Part shown: piece after piece, positions 8,734-16,884 of the stretch
Position numbering within the stretch: position 1 is the first letter of the stretch
Layout of the letters: the number at the start of each line of letters is the position of its first letter
Origin: Sphingomonas sp. PP-CE-3G-477
Lineage (GTDB): Bacteria > Pseudomonadota > Alphaproteobacteria > Sphingomonadales > Sphingomonadaceae
DNA length: 64,000 bases
Reading direction: 5' to 3'
NCBI RefSeq assembly: GCF_003050745.1
Contig: NZ_QAOF01000001.1
Location: forward strand, 558,001 to 622,000
Translations under genes and position numbers: made by a program
The notes under the pieces: generated by a model
What the model was told of the DNA's origin: nothing
Database searches by the model: none
The model's input: only the letters and a program-made list of their open reading frames with translations

Positions 8734-9810
8734 CTAGCGGATAATGCGCTTCACGGTAATGCGCCGGGTATCGAGCGCCGCGGCGAACAGGTCGCGCAAT
8801 CCGTCGAGCGCCAGCACCAGGCCGACCAGCAGCAAGGGGGAGACCAGCAACGCGCTTTGCGACGTGCCCGATCGGTCGAGTAGCGCGATCAGAAGCACCG
8901 CCAGCAGAATCGTGCCGAGGACACGCGGCGCGATCGCGTCACGCCATGGCGTCCATCCGAACAGCGCCAGACCGACGACCGGGCCGGCCACCCATAGCGG
9001 CGCATAATCGAGCATGGTGGCCGACGCGAACGCCGACACGACGCTGCCGGTACCGGCCGGAGCGTCTGTGCCCACGGCGATGTCGAGTGACGTGACGATC
9101 GCAGCGACGGCATGGGCGTGGAAGGCGAGCACGATCGCGAGCAACCCCAGCGCTGCGATCCAGCCTAGCGTCTCGTCGCGTCGGCGCTCGCGTATCGCAA
9201 ACCCGGTCATCGTCACGATGTAGAGCACGGCGGCATCGCAGATCAGCGTCGCGGCGAGCCCGAACGCGACTGCGTCGATCCAGCGACCCGGTCGATGCAC
9301 ACCGAGCGACAAGGCTATCAGCAAGCCCGCCCAGGTCTCCGGTAAATTCGAGAGATCCGTTCGCAACAGGGGCGCTAGCCCGGCGAACAGCAGGACCGCG
9401 GCGAGCGTCCGTGCCGCGCGCGTCTTCAACGCGAGCGTTAGTCGCGCATACCAGGCCACCGCGACGGCCGCTACGAGGCAATACAGCATCGTCGTGACGG
9501 CGAGGCCGGGCAACGAGCCTGCCACGACGGCCAGCGTCGGCAAGGGGAACGTAGTGAACGGTTCGAGCGGATATTTACCCGCGCGCAACGCATCGCCGGC
9601 GACCGCATAATAGCTGCCGCAATGCCGTACGGCTTCGACGATCCCGGCATATAGGCTGGTGTCGGGCTGACCTAAGGGAGCCGAGACCGCCATCAGGGTG
9701 GCGAGCAGTACGAGGGAGACCAGCGCCAGCACAAGGCGTGCCGTGGGTTGCGACACCACCGCGAACCGGGATGGCGACGCAAGCCACCGCGGGGTCAGCG
9801 CGCGGCGCAT
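8734..9810 (-). CDS. Polytopic membrane protein, function unknown
   Basis: About 358 residues with roughly 9-10 hydrophobic segments. The first follows a basic N-terminus (RFAVVSQPTARLVLALVSLV). An extracytoplasmic loop after helix 1 carries DTSLYAG and then KYPLEPFTTFPLP; acidic residues in this first loop are a feature of GT-C glycosyltransferases, but I cannot support that assignment beyond resemblance. The start at 9810 has GGAAAG upstream; GTG at 9828 is an alternative. It lies between ubiB (46 bases upstream) and coaBC (9 bases downstream), so it is probably co-transcribed. Confidence 0.7.
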   Translation of the reverse strand: MRRALTPRWLASPSRFAVVSQPTARLVLALVSLVLLATLMAVSAPLGQPDTSLYAGIVEAVRHCGSYYAVAGDALRAGKYPLEPFTTFPLPTLAVVAGSLPGLAVTTMLYCLVAAVAVAWYARLTLALKTRAARTLAAVLLFAGLAPLLRTDLSNLPETWAGLLIALSLGVHRPGRWIDAVAFGLAATLICDAAVLYIVTMTGFAIRERRRDETLGWIAALGLLAIVLAFHAHAVAAIVTSLDIAVGTDAPAGTGSVVSAFASATMLDYAPLWVAGPVVGLALFGWTPWRDAIAPRVLGTILLAVLLIALLDRSGTSQSALLVSPLLLVGLVLALDGLRDLFAAALDTRRITVKRIIR

Positions 9811-9856
9811 CGCCCGACTTTCCCGCACTCGTCTCGTCGAAGCTCGACCCGGCGAA

Positions 9857-11392
9857 TCACGTCAGAACGAACCAGGATCCCACGATCCCGGAGGCGGCGG
9901 CGAGTACGGCGACGAGGCCGTAGCGCCAGCCGCCACCGATCCGGATCACTTCGATCTCGCGCAGCGGCATCGTCGGGGGCGCGCCACCGGGAGCGGGATA
10001 ATGCGCCTCGATCCGGCGGACGAGCTCGGGCAGGCGGGTCAGCGTCTGGAAATCGGCGATCAGCCGGTCGGCGATCATCGCCTCCGGCCCCAGCTCGCCG
10101 CGGATCCAGTCGCGGACGAACGGCTCGGCCGCCTCCCACAGGTTGATGTCGGGGTTGAGGCTGGTCGCGACGCCCTCGACCATCACCATCGTCTTCTGGA
10201 GCAACAGCAGGTGCGGCTGCGTCACCATGTCGAAATCGCGCGTGATCGAGAACAGGCTGTCGAGCATCATGCCGATCGACATGTCCTTGACCGGCAAACC
10301 GCGCATCGGCTCGCCGACTGCGCGCAGGGCCGTGGCGAATTCGGCGACGTCGTGGTGCGCGGGGACGTAGCCCGCCTCGAAATGGATCTCGGCGACGCGC
10401 TTATAATTGCCGGTGATGAGACCGTAGAGGATTTCGGCGAGCCAGACGCGGGCGCGCCGGTCGATCCGGCCCATGATCCCGAAGTCGATCGCGGCGATGC
10501 GATTGCCGGGGAGCGCAAACAGGTTTCCCTGGTGCATGTCGGCGTGGAAGAACCCGTCGGCGATCGCCTGGCGCAGGAACGCGCGGACGAGCGTGTTGGC
10601 GAGGCCGGGCAGGTCGTAGCCGGCGGCTACGAGCGCGGGGCGGTCGGACAGCTTGATGCCGTCGATCCACTCGATCGTCATGACCTTGTTGGTCGAGCGC
10701 GCCCAGTCGATCGCGGGAATGACGAAATCGGGTTCGGCAGTCATGCCCTCCGCGAGTTCGGAGGCGGAGGCGGCTTCGCGGCGGAAGTTGAGTTCGCGTA
10801 AGGTCCAGCGCTTGAACGTCTCGATCGTGAGGCGGGGGCGGAGGCGCATCGCCTCGGGGCTGAGCGCCTCGAGTTGCGCTGCGGCCCAGCTGTAAGTGTC
10901 AATCGCGCGCGCGAAATCGTCCTCGACGCCGGGGCGGAGGACTTTCACCGCGACCTGGCGACCGTCGGTGGTGACGGCACGGTGGACCTGCGCGATTGAT
11001 GCGGCGCCGACCGGGATCGGTTCGATGCGCGAGAACAGCGTTTCCAGCGGCTTGCCGAAGCTTGCCAGCATCGCCGCCTCGATCGTCTCGTAGGGGACCG
11101 GGGAGAGCTGGTCCTGCAACCTTAAAAGATCATGCGCGGCATCCTCACCGACCAGATCCGGCCGCGTCGCGAGCGTCTGCCCCAGCTTGATCGCCGCAGG
11201 CCCGATCGCCTGGAACGCATCCGCATAGCGTGGCACCGCCGGCACCCGCGCGCCGAACCGAGCGATCCGCGCAAGGCGGCGAACGGGGGCGGGCGTGTTG
11301 GGGTCGCGCTCGATGCCCCGCAGGGCTCCGTGGCGAGCAAGGATACGGCCCCATTTGAGGAGGCGCCAAACGTGGGTGGTGGAGGCCGTCAC
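9857..11392 (-). CDS. ubiB: UbiB/ABC1-family atypical kinase for ubiquinone synthesis
   Basis: A 511-residue membrane-anchored protein of the ADCK/UbiB kinase-like family needed for ubiquinone biosynthesis. It shows the inhibitory KxGQ motif (KLGQT near 70-75), the Ala-rich loop GAASIAQVH near 130, the catalytic FHADMHQGN and metal-binding IDFGIMG, and C-terminal transmembrane helices (LVAVLAAASGIVGSWFVL). The length fits the bacterial family. It follows ubiE on the same strand but is separated from it by 292 bases of inverted octamer repeats, so the two may not share a transcript. Confidence 0.93.
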   Translation of the reverse strand: MTASTTHVWRLLKWGRILARHGALRGIERDPNTPAPVRRLARIARFGARVPAVPRYADAFQAIGPAAIKLGQTLATRPDLVGEDAAHDLLRLQDQLSPVPYETIEAAMLASFGKPLETLFSRIEPIPVGAASIAQVHRAVTTDGRQVAVKVLRPGVEDDFARAIDTYSWAAAQLEALSPEAMRLRPRLTIETFKRWTLRELNFRREAASASELAEGMTAEPDFVIPAIDWARSTNKVMTIEWIDGIKLSDRPALVAAGYDLPGLANTLVRAFLRQAIADGFFHADMHQGNLFALPGNRIAAIDFGIMGRIDRRARVWLAEILYGLITGNYKRVAEIHFEAGYVPAHHDVAEFATALRAVGEPMRGLPVKDMSIGMMLDSLFSITRDFDMVTQPHLLLLQKTMVMVEGVATSLNPDINLWEAAEPFVRDWIRGELGPEAMIADRLIADFQTLTRLPELVRRIEAHYPAPGGAPPTMPLREIEVIRIGGGWRYGLVAVLAAASGIVGSWFVLT

Positions 11393-11423
11393 TGGGGGAG
11401 GGTGCCTTGAGAAGGGCTTTGTT

Positions 11424-11680
11424 CACGCGAAGGCGCGAAGGCGCGAAGAGAGATTTGTTCACGCGGAGACGCGGAGACGCGGAGAGAAGGAAGAACTGGT
11501 TCGCGCAGAGGCGCAGAGGCGCGGGGGTGTTTGGCTTCGCCGCGGATGCGGCTTTTCATTATTGGCGAATGGCTAGCAAAGCGCTGACGCGCGCAAGATC
11601 TGGCGCCTTCGCGCCCACTTACTCTCCGCGTATCCGCGTCTCCGCGTGAACCACTCTTCGCGCCTTCGCGCCTTCGCGTG
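11424..11680. repeat. Nested inverted repeat built from 8-bp tandem units
   Basis: The 292-base gap between ubiE and ubiB is dominated by this structure. Left arms: 11424-11450 is CA plus three copies of an octamer CGCGAAGG/CGCGAAGA; 11457-11486 is GTTCA plus three copies of CGCGGAGA; 11514-11537 holds CGCAGAGG twice and a variant. Right arms: 11622-11651 is the reverse complement of the second block with one mismatch, and 11654-11680 is the exact reverse complement of the first. The arms are thus nested (outer with outer, inner with inner) and could form a long hairpin. It starts 32 bases after the ubiB start codon side and ends 4 bases before the ubiE stop. Confidence 0.9.
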
Positions 11681-11684
11681 CTCA

Positions 11685-12449
11685 CTAGATCTTCCAACCG
11701 CTGTGGATCGCGACCAGCCCACCCAGCAGCGGTTCGACCTTGGTCTGCACGAAGCCCGCGTCCGCGATCATGCCCTTGAACTTGGGCATGTCGGGGAAGC
11801 GGCGGATCGATTCGATCAGGTAGCGGTAGCTGTCGGCGTCCTGCGCCAGAAGCTGACCAAGCTTCGGGACCATCTTGTGCGAATAGGCGTCGTATACCTC
11901 GGCGAATCCAGGCCACACGGTGGTCGAGAATTCGAGGCAGTAGAAACGCCCGCCGCGGCGCAGGACGCGGTGCGCCTCGCGCAACGCCTTCGGGATATTG
12001 GTCACGTTACGGATGCCGAACGCGATCGTGTACGCGTCGAAGAACTTGTCGGGGAAGGTCAGCGTTTCCGCGTTGGCTTCGGTCCAGACGAGGCCGTCGA
12101 TCCCGCGCTTCTGGGCGCGCTGCATGCCGACTTCGAGCATCTGCGGGTTGATGTCGGCGACCGTGATCGACGCGCCCGACGGCTCCATGCGGAACGCGAT
12201 GTCGCCGGTGCCGCCGGCCATGTCGAGGATCTGCTCGCCTTCGCGCGGCTTCACGCGGCGGACGAAGCGGTCCTTCCACAGGCGGTGCATGCCGCCCGAC
12301 ATCGCATCGTTCATCAGGTCGTATTTGCCTGCGACGTTCGAGAAGACGCCGCCGACGCGGGCGGTCTTCTCGGTGGCGGGGATGTCTTCGTAGCCGAAGG
12401 AAACGGTATCGGGCGTGAGTGCGGGCGCGGGCGCGATCAAGTCGTTCAT
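11685..12449 (-). CDS. ubiE: Demethylmenaquinone/2-polyprenyl-6-methoxybenzoquinol C-methyltransferase
   Basis: A 254-residue SAM-dependent methyltransferase of ubiquinone and menaquinone synthesis. It has FGYEDIPATEKTARV near residue 18, VAGKYDLMNDAMSGG, the SAM-binding DMAGGTGDIAFRM and the GIRNV/LEFS motifs. The start MNDLIAPA at 12449 is preferred to the track frame, which runs on through the intergenic region into mutM on the other strand. It is divergent from mutM with a 56-base gap and is followed by the octamer inverted repeat. Confidence 0.93.
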   Translation of the reverse strand: MNDLIAPAPALTPDTVSFGYEDIPATEKTARVGGVFSNVAGKYDLMNDAMSGGMHRLWKDRFVRRVKPREGEQILDMAGGTGDIAFRMEPSGASITVADINPQMLEVGMQRAQKRGIDGLVWTEANAETLTFPDKFFDAYTIAFGIRNVTNIPKALREAHRVLRRGGRFYCLEFSTTVWPGFAEVYDAYSHKMVPKLGQLLAQDADSYRYLIESIRRFPDMPKFKGMIADAGFVQTKVEPLLGGLVAIHSGWKI

Positions 12450-12505
12450 ATCCTGCGCTCTAGCCGCGCCTTGTGGCGCGAGCAAACGCAACCTAGCTGC
12501 AAACC

Positions 12506-13321
12506 GTGCCAGAATTACCAGAAGTCGAAACCACCGTGCGCGGGCTGGAGCCCGTGCTGAAGGGCCAGCGCCTGACCTCGGTCGAGCCGCGTCGCGCCGA
12601 CCTGCGTAAAGCGATCCCGGTCGACCTGCGCCAGCGGATGACCGGGGCGACGGTAACGACGCTCGGGCGGCGCGCAAAATATGGGCTGATCGATACCGAT
12701 CGCGGCGATACGCTCGTGTTCCATCTCGGCATGTCGGGGCGCTGGCGAGTCGATCCGAGCGAACTGCTCGCGCATGATCACCTGCTGATCGGGACGGCGG
12801 CGGGGCGGATGGTCGCGCTCAACGATCCGCGGCGATTCGGCTTTCTCGATCTGTGGGCGACCGACGACATCGCGAATTACCCGCCTTTCCTCAGCATGGG
12901 GCCGGAGCCGCTCGGGCCCGACCTGACCGCTGCGTATCTGCTGGAAGCGCTTGAGGGGCGGGGGGCGTCGATCAAGGCGATGCTGCTCGACCAGCGAATT
13001 GTCGCGGGGCTCGGCAACATCTATGTGTGCGAGGCGCTGCACATGGCGAAGATCGCGCCGTCACGTGCGGCGGGGCGGATTTCGCTGTTTCGACTCGAGC
13101 GACTCGTCGAGGCGATTCGGACGGTGCTGACGGCTGCGATCCTCGCGGGTGGTTCGTCGCTGCGTGATTACGTGCGGCCCGATGGCGAGCTCGGCTATTT
13201 CTCAAAGCAATGGCGCGTCTATGGGCGTGAAGGCGAAGCGTGCGAATGTGGTGCTACCGTGAAGCGGCGGACGGAGGGCGGGCGCTCGACGTTCTGGTGT
13301 CCGAAGTGCCAACGCGGTTGA
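12506..13321 (+). CDS. mutM: Formamidopyrimidine-DNA glycosylase (Fpg)
   Basis: A 271-residue DNA repair enzyme removing 8-oxoguanine. It begins with the invariant PELPEVE, where Pro2 is the catalytic nucleophile after Met removal, so the GTG start at 12506 is secure. Other motifs: GRRAKYG with the Lys, FHLGMSGR, DPRRFG, LGNIYVCEAL, and a C-terminal zinc-finger region with GGRSTFWCPKC. The first half of the finger reads CECG, a CxC spacing, where the usual form is CxxC. The order mutM-rpsT-dnaA is common in alphaproteobacteria. Confidence 0.93.
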   Translation: MPELPEVETTVRGLEPVLKGQRLTSVEPRRADLRKAIPVDLRQRMTGATVTTLGRRAKYGLIDTDRGDTLVFHLGMSGRWRVDPSELLAHDHLLIGTAAGRMVALNDPRRFGFLDLWATDDIANYPPFLSMGPEPLGPDLTAAYLLEALEGRGASIKAMLLDQRIVAGLGNIYVCEALHMAKIAPSRAAGRISLFRLERLVEAIRTVLTAAILAGGSSLRDYVRPDGELGYFSKQWRVYGREGEACECGATVKRRTEGGRSTFWCPKCQRG

Positions 13322-13372
13322 GCCTATCAGTTGACGGGCTAGCACAAAGTGAGTAGGGCCGCGGCTTCGAGA

Positions 13373-13403
13373 GGGCGTAGGAGCAATCCGGCGCCCCTTT
13401 TTA
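13373..13403 (+). terminator. Hairpin with T-run between mutM and rpsT
   Basis: GGGCG pairs with CGCCC around an inner GGA/TCC helix and a GCAA loop, followed by CTTTTT. It ends 26 bases before the rpsT start codon. It can be the mutM terminator, or, if the rpsT promoter lies at TTGACG (13331), an attenuator in the S20 leader. Confidence 0.55.
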
Positions 13404-13428
13404 TTCATTCGAACATCCAGAGGGCTTC

Positions 13429-13692
13429 ATGGCGAACACGCCGCAGGCGAAAAAGCGTATCCGTCGCAACGACCGTCGCGCGGAAGTGAACGGCAACCGC
13501 GTCGGCCGTATCCGTACCTTCATCAAGAAGGTCGAGGCCGCACTGGCGTCGGGCGACAAGGGCGCAGCGACCACCGCACTGGCCGCGGCACAGCCTGAGC
13601 TGCAGCGCGGCGTCGCCAAGGGCGTGCTGCACAAGAACACCGCGAGCCGCAAGTTCGCGCGTCTGACCAAGGCCGTGACCGGGCTCGCCTAA
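13429..13692 (+). CDS. rpsT: 30S ribosomal protein S20
   Basis: An 87-residue basic protein of the small ribosomal subunit that binds 16S rRNA. The N-terminus [17 protein letters not shown] and the C-terminal [20 protein letters not shown] are typical of S20, and the length is normal. AGAGGG lies upstream of the ATG. It is flanked by hairpins on both sides, so it is probably transcribed alone. Confidence 0.97.
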   Translation: MANTPQAKKRIRRNDRRAEVNGNRVGRIRTFIKKVEAALASGDKGAATTALAAAQPELQRGVAKGVLHKNTASRKFARLTKAVTGLA

Positions 13693-13717
13693 GCGAACCG
13701 TCATTGCTGAGTAGATC

Positions 13718-13746
13718 ACCCGTCGGGAATTCCCGGCGGGTTTTTT
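13718..13746 (+). terminator. Rho-independent terminator of rpsT
   Basis: A 10-bp stem (ACCCGTCGGG / CCCGGCGGGT, with one wobble) with an AATT loop is followed by TTTTTT, 25 bases after the rpsT stop. Confidence 0.92.
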
Positions 13747-13770
13747 GCGTCTGCGAACGGAACCGATCGG

Positions 13771-14005
13771 GAGTCTGCATAACCCCAGGATTCCCCGCGA
13801 TTCGAGTATGCACAGATCAAGTCAGTCGATGACTAGATTCACAAAAAATGCGTAAAGACAGCCACTTATAAAAATATCGACGCATTTCCGGGGCTTGGTC
13901 AAGTCAAGCCGGTTTATTTCGAAAATGTGACGTGTCCGGGCCTTGCTCAACGCGCCGATCGCTTCATAACTGGCCCGACAGCGACGATGCTCACGACCGT
14001 GAATC
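13771..14005. promoter_or_regulatory. dnaA: GANTC cluster and AT-rich region upstream of dnaA
   Basis: The 440-base gap between rpsT and dnaA holds five GANTC sites: 13771, 13789, 13799, 13836 and 14001. Four of them fall within 70 bases. GANTC is the target of the alphaproteobacterial methyltransferase CcrM, which in Caulobacter links dnaA transcription to the cell cycle. The same stretch has an AT-rich patch at about 13862-13879 framed by inverted arms AAATGCGT (13846-13853) and ACGCATTT (13880-13887). I see no good DnaA boxes (TTATCCACA-like), so I do not call an origin. Confidence 0.5.
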
Positions 14006-14133
14006 ACGGGGGCACGCATCGGCGCTTCATGAATAGGGCGAAGATGCCGGATGACCGTTGTGGGTCGTCGCGGGGGATCATTTTCTGTCGGAACTAAATC
14101 ACCAGCGCGAGCGTCGCGCGGGGTCGGAGAAGT

Positions 14134-15648
14134 GTGCGCGTGGCGAACTGGCAAGGATCGATGGCGCACGTGACCGAGGCCGAAAAGGCCTGGGCCCGCG
14201 TTCGTGCGTCCTTGCGCGAGTCTGCCGGCGTGCGCCTGTTCGAGCAGTGGTTGAAGCCGATCGAGCTGATCCCGGGGGAAGATCGCGACACGATCCGCCT
14301 CGCGTTGCCATCGGCGTTCATGACGAACTGGGTGCGCAATCATTACGCCGACCGGCTCGTGCTCGAATTCAAGCAGATCCTGCCGCACGTCCGCACCGTG
14401 CAGATCGAGACCCGAGCGTCGGGCCGCGCGCCGGTGGTGCTCGCGATCGAACCGGCTGCGCCCGTGCCCGCGACGCCCGCACCTGTCGCGAACCCCGTGC
14501 CGGCCGAGACCAGGTCGGTTGCGGAGCCCGCGCAGGTTTCGATGAAATTCGGCGTCGATCCGTCGCTGAAGCCGGCGCCGGCGGTTCCCGTCGCTGCGCC
14601 GGTGGCGATGGGCGTGCCGGCCGAACGGCCGCCGCTCGATCCGCGCTACACGTTTGCGCGATTCGTCGTCGATCCGTCCAACAAGGTGGCGTTCAACGCG
14701 GCCAAGGTGCTCGCCGAGCCGGGCCCGGTCCGGTTCAGCCCGCTGTTCCTCCACAGCGGCACGGGGCAGGGCAAGACTCACCTCATGCACGCGATCGGCC
14801 ACGCGTTCCTCGAGCATAACCCGCACGCGATCGTGCTGTGCATGTCCGCCGAGCGGTTCATGTACGACTTCGTCGCGTCGATGCGCGCGCGCGATACGCA
14901 TGCGTTCAAGCAGCGGCTGCGCGGGGCCGACCTGCTGCTGATCGACGACCTCCAGTTCATCGCCGGCAAGGACGCGACGCAGGAAGAATTCTTCCACACC
15001 GTCAACGAGATTATGGCGGCAGGCAAGCGGCTGGTGATCTCCGCCGATCGCTGCCCGCAGGCACTCGAAGGCGTCGAGGCGCGGATCGTCAGCCGCATGT
15101 CGGTCGGGCTCGTTGCGGACATCAAGGCGCCCGATCTGGTGCTGCGTCGGACGATCCTCGACCGGAAGCTCGTCGACCTGCCCGACATGCGCGTGCCGAC
15201 CGACGTGCTCGACCTGCTTGCCAGCCGCATCCACGCGAACATCCGCGAGCTCGAAGGCGCGCTGAACCGGGTGGTGGCCTACGCGCAGCTGACCGGTGAC
15301 ACGATCGATCTCGACTTCGCGGTGGCCACGTTGGGTGAGGTGCTGCGAGGCGCACAGAAGCGCGTGACGATCGACGAGATCCAGAAGCTGGTGTCGGCGC
15401 ATTTCGAACTGAAGCCGCTTGATCTCATTTCCGCGCGGCGCGCTCGGGCTGTCGCGCGGCCGCGGCAGATCGCGATGTATCTGGCGAAGCGTCTGACGAC
15501 GCGGTCGCTGCCGGAGATCGGCCGAAAGTTTGGTGGACGCGATCACTCGACGGTGATCCATGCGGTGCGGAAGATCGAGGAACTGCGTGATTCGGACCGC
15601 GATATCGATGCGGCCGTGCGGGTGCTGATGCGCGAGCTCGAAGGCTAG
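14134..15648 (+). CDS. dnaA: Chromosomal replication initiator protein DnaA
   Basis: A 504-residue AAA+ protein that binds DnaA boxes and opens the origin. Domain I spans about residues 10-90, followed by a Pro/Ala-rich linker (about 100-170). The Walker A motif is GTGQGKTH, the Walker B LLLIDDLQFIAGK, and the C-terminal domain IV carries the DNA-binding signature GGRDHSTVIHAVRKI. The start is uncertain: GTG at 14134 has GGAG four to five bases upstream, while ATG at 14161 has AAGGA. A large open frame on the other strand is a shadow of this gene. A long gap with GANTC sites precedes it. Confidence 0.95.
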   Translation: MRVANWQGSMAHVTEAEKAWARVRASLRESAGVRLFEQWLKPIELIPGEDRDTIRLALPSAFMTNWVRNHYADRLVLEFKQILPHVRTVQIETRASGRAPVVLAIEPAAPVPATPAPVANPVPAETRSVAEPAQVSMKFGVDPSLKPAPAVPVAAPVAMGVPAERPPLDPRYTFARFVVDPSNKVAFNAAKVLAEPGPVRFSPLFLHSGTGQGKTHLMHAIGHAFLEHNPHAIVLCMSAERFMYDFVASMRARDTHAFKQRLRGADLLLIDDLQFIAGKDATQEEFFHTVNEIMAAGKRLVISADRCPQALEGVEARIVSRMSVGLVADIKAPDLVLRRTILDRKLVDLPDMRVPTDVLDLLASRIHANIRELEGALNRVVAYAQLTGDTIDLDFAVATLGEVLRGAQKRVTIDEIQKLVSAHFELKPLDLISARRARAVARPRQIAMYLAKRLTTRSLPEIGRKFGGRDHSTVIHAVRKIEELRDSDRDIDAAVRVLMRELEG

Positions 15649-15665
15649 GCTAGCCCGTACTTCCT

Positions 15666-15720
15666 TGTTCTCCCGCGAAGGCGGGAGCCCAGACTGGGCC
15701 CCCGCCTTCGCGGGGGAACA
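15666..15720. repeat. Inverted repeat, GCGAAGGCGGGAG family
   Basis: Imperfect inverted repeat of 27-base arms around TGTTCTCCCGCGAAGGCGGG, 17 bases after the dnaA stop. Copies of the same family occur at 27937-27991, 42334-42390 and 57761-57836. It may also act as a dnaA terminator structure, although no T-run follows. Confidence 0.85.
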
Positions 15721-15776
15721 CGCTGCATGCGGTATGCCAAGATGTAGCCGCATCGGCCGGCACACCAAAAACTCCC

Positions 15777-15860
15777 CCGTCATCCTGACGAAAGTCAGGA
15801 TCCAGAGTTACGGACGGTTGCTTATTTGGCTCTGGATCCTGACTTTCGTCAGGATGACGG
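15777..15860. repeat. Perfect 31-bp inverted repeat, CGTCATCCTG family
   Basis: Arms 15777-15807 and 15830-15860 are exact reverse complements, around a 22-base spacer. Each arm itself contains a small palindrome (CCTGACGAAAGTCAGG). Relatives lie at 41136-41220, 50055-50137 and 62100-62183. It ends 8 bases before the trpS stop codon. Confidence 0.9.
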
Positions 15861-15868
15861 AATAGGGG

Positions 15869-16876
15869 TTAAACCTGCAATCCCATCGCGTCCTGCGTCT
15901 GCTTCAGCACCGGTGCCGCCAGCGCGCGTGCCTTTTCCGCGCCCGCCTGCAACACCGCCGTCACCGCGCTGCGGTCATGGAGCAGCCGCACCATTTCGTC
16001 ACGGATCGGCCCGAGCTTCGCCACCGCCAGATCCGCCAGCGCAGGCTTGAACGCGCCGAAGCCCTTGCCGCCGAACTCGCCCAGCACGGTCGCGACGTCG
16101 CTATCCGCCAACGCCGCGTAGATCGTCAGCAGGTTCCGCGCCTCGGCGCGGTCGCCCAGTTCCTCGACCGACGCCGGCAACACGTCGGGATCGGTCTTCG
16201 CCTTGCGGAACTTGTCGGCGATCGTGTCGTCGCTGTCGATCAGCTTGACCACCGACTGCTCGGACGGGTTCGACTTCGACATCTTGGCCGAGGCATCGCG
16301 CAACGACATGATCCGCGGGGCGGCCTTGCTGATCAGCGGGGCGGGGAGCGTGAACAGGTCGACACCGTAATCACCGTTAAATTTGGTGGCGATATCGCGC
16401 GCGAGTTCGAGATGCTGCTTCTGGTCCTCGCCGACCGGCACGTGGGTTGCATTGTACAGCAGCACGTCGGCCGCCATCAGCACCGGATAATCGTACAGCC
16501 CGACGCTCGCGCCCTCGCGGTTCTTGCCCGCCTTGTCCTTGAACTGCGTCATGCGGTTCAGCCAGCCGACCCGGGCGACGGTGTTGAGCAGCCACGCCAT
16601 CTCGCTATGTGCCGGCACACGCGCCTGGTTGAACAGGATCGACTTCGCCGGATCGATCCCCGCGGCAATCATCGTCGCGGCGACCTCGATCGTGTGCGAC
16701 GACAGTTCCGACGGCGCGATCCATTCGGTCGGGGCGTGGAGATCGGCGATGAAGAACATCGACTCGCCACCCTGTGCGGCGACGTCGTCCTGCAGCGTCA
16801 CCCACTGCTTCACCGCCCCCAGGTAATTGCCGAGATGGAGATTACCGGTGGGCTTGATGCCGGAAACGACGCGCAT
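15869..16876 (-). CDS. trpS: Tryptophanyl-tRNA synthetase
   Basis: A 335-residue class I aminoacyl-tRNA synthetase charging tRNA-Trp. The HIGH-type motif is HLGNY (near residue 16-20) after SGIKPTG, and the KMSKS motif appears as AKMSKSNPSEQS near residue 200. The length is normal for the bacterial dimeric enzyme. It follows murJ with an 8-base gap and is the last gene of secB-murJ-trpS. Confidence 0.95.
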   Translation of the reverse strand: MRVVSGIKPTGNLHLGNYLGAVKQWVTLQDDVAAQGGESMFFIADLHAPTEWIAPSELSSHTIEVAATMIAAGIDPAKSILFNQARVPAHSEMAWLLNTVARVGWLNRMTQFKDKAGKNREGASVGLYDYPVLMAADVLLYNATHVPVGEDQKQHLELARDIATKFNGDYGVDLFTLPAPLISKAAPRIMSLRDASAKMSKSNPSEQSVVKLIDSDDTIADKFRKAKTDPDVLPASVEELGDRAEARNLLTIYAALADSDVATVLGEFGGKGFGAFKPALADLAVAKLGPIRDEMVRLLHDRSAVTAVLQAGAEKARALAAPVLKQTQDAMGLQV

Positions 16877-16884
16877 GTTGAAAC

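Noticed and set aside
11424..11680. A CRISPR array
   Set aside because: Units are 8 bp tandem copies without unique spacers and are mirrored in inverted orientation.
13747..14133. A replication origin upstream of dnaA
   Set aside because: No convincing TTATCCACA-like boxes in this gap; the AT-rich patch and GANTC sites are reported as regulatory candidates instead.
13822..15783. A 653-codon open frame on the minus strand opposite dnaA
   Set aside because: It mirrors dnaA codon by codon, has no recognisable domain and contains the repeats; GC-rich coding sequences often leave the antisense frame open.
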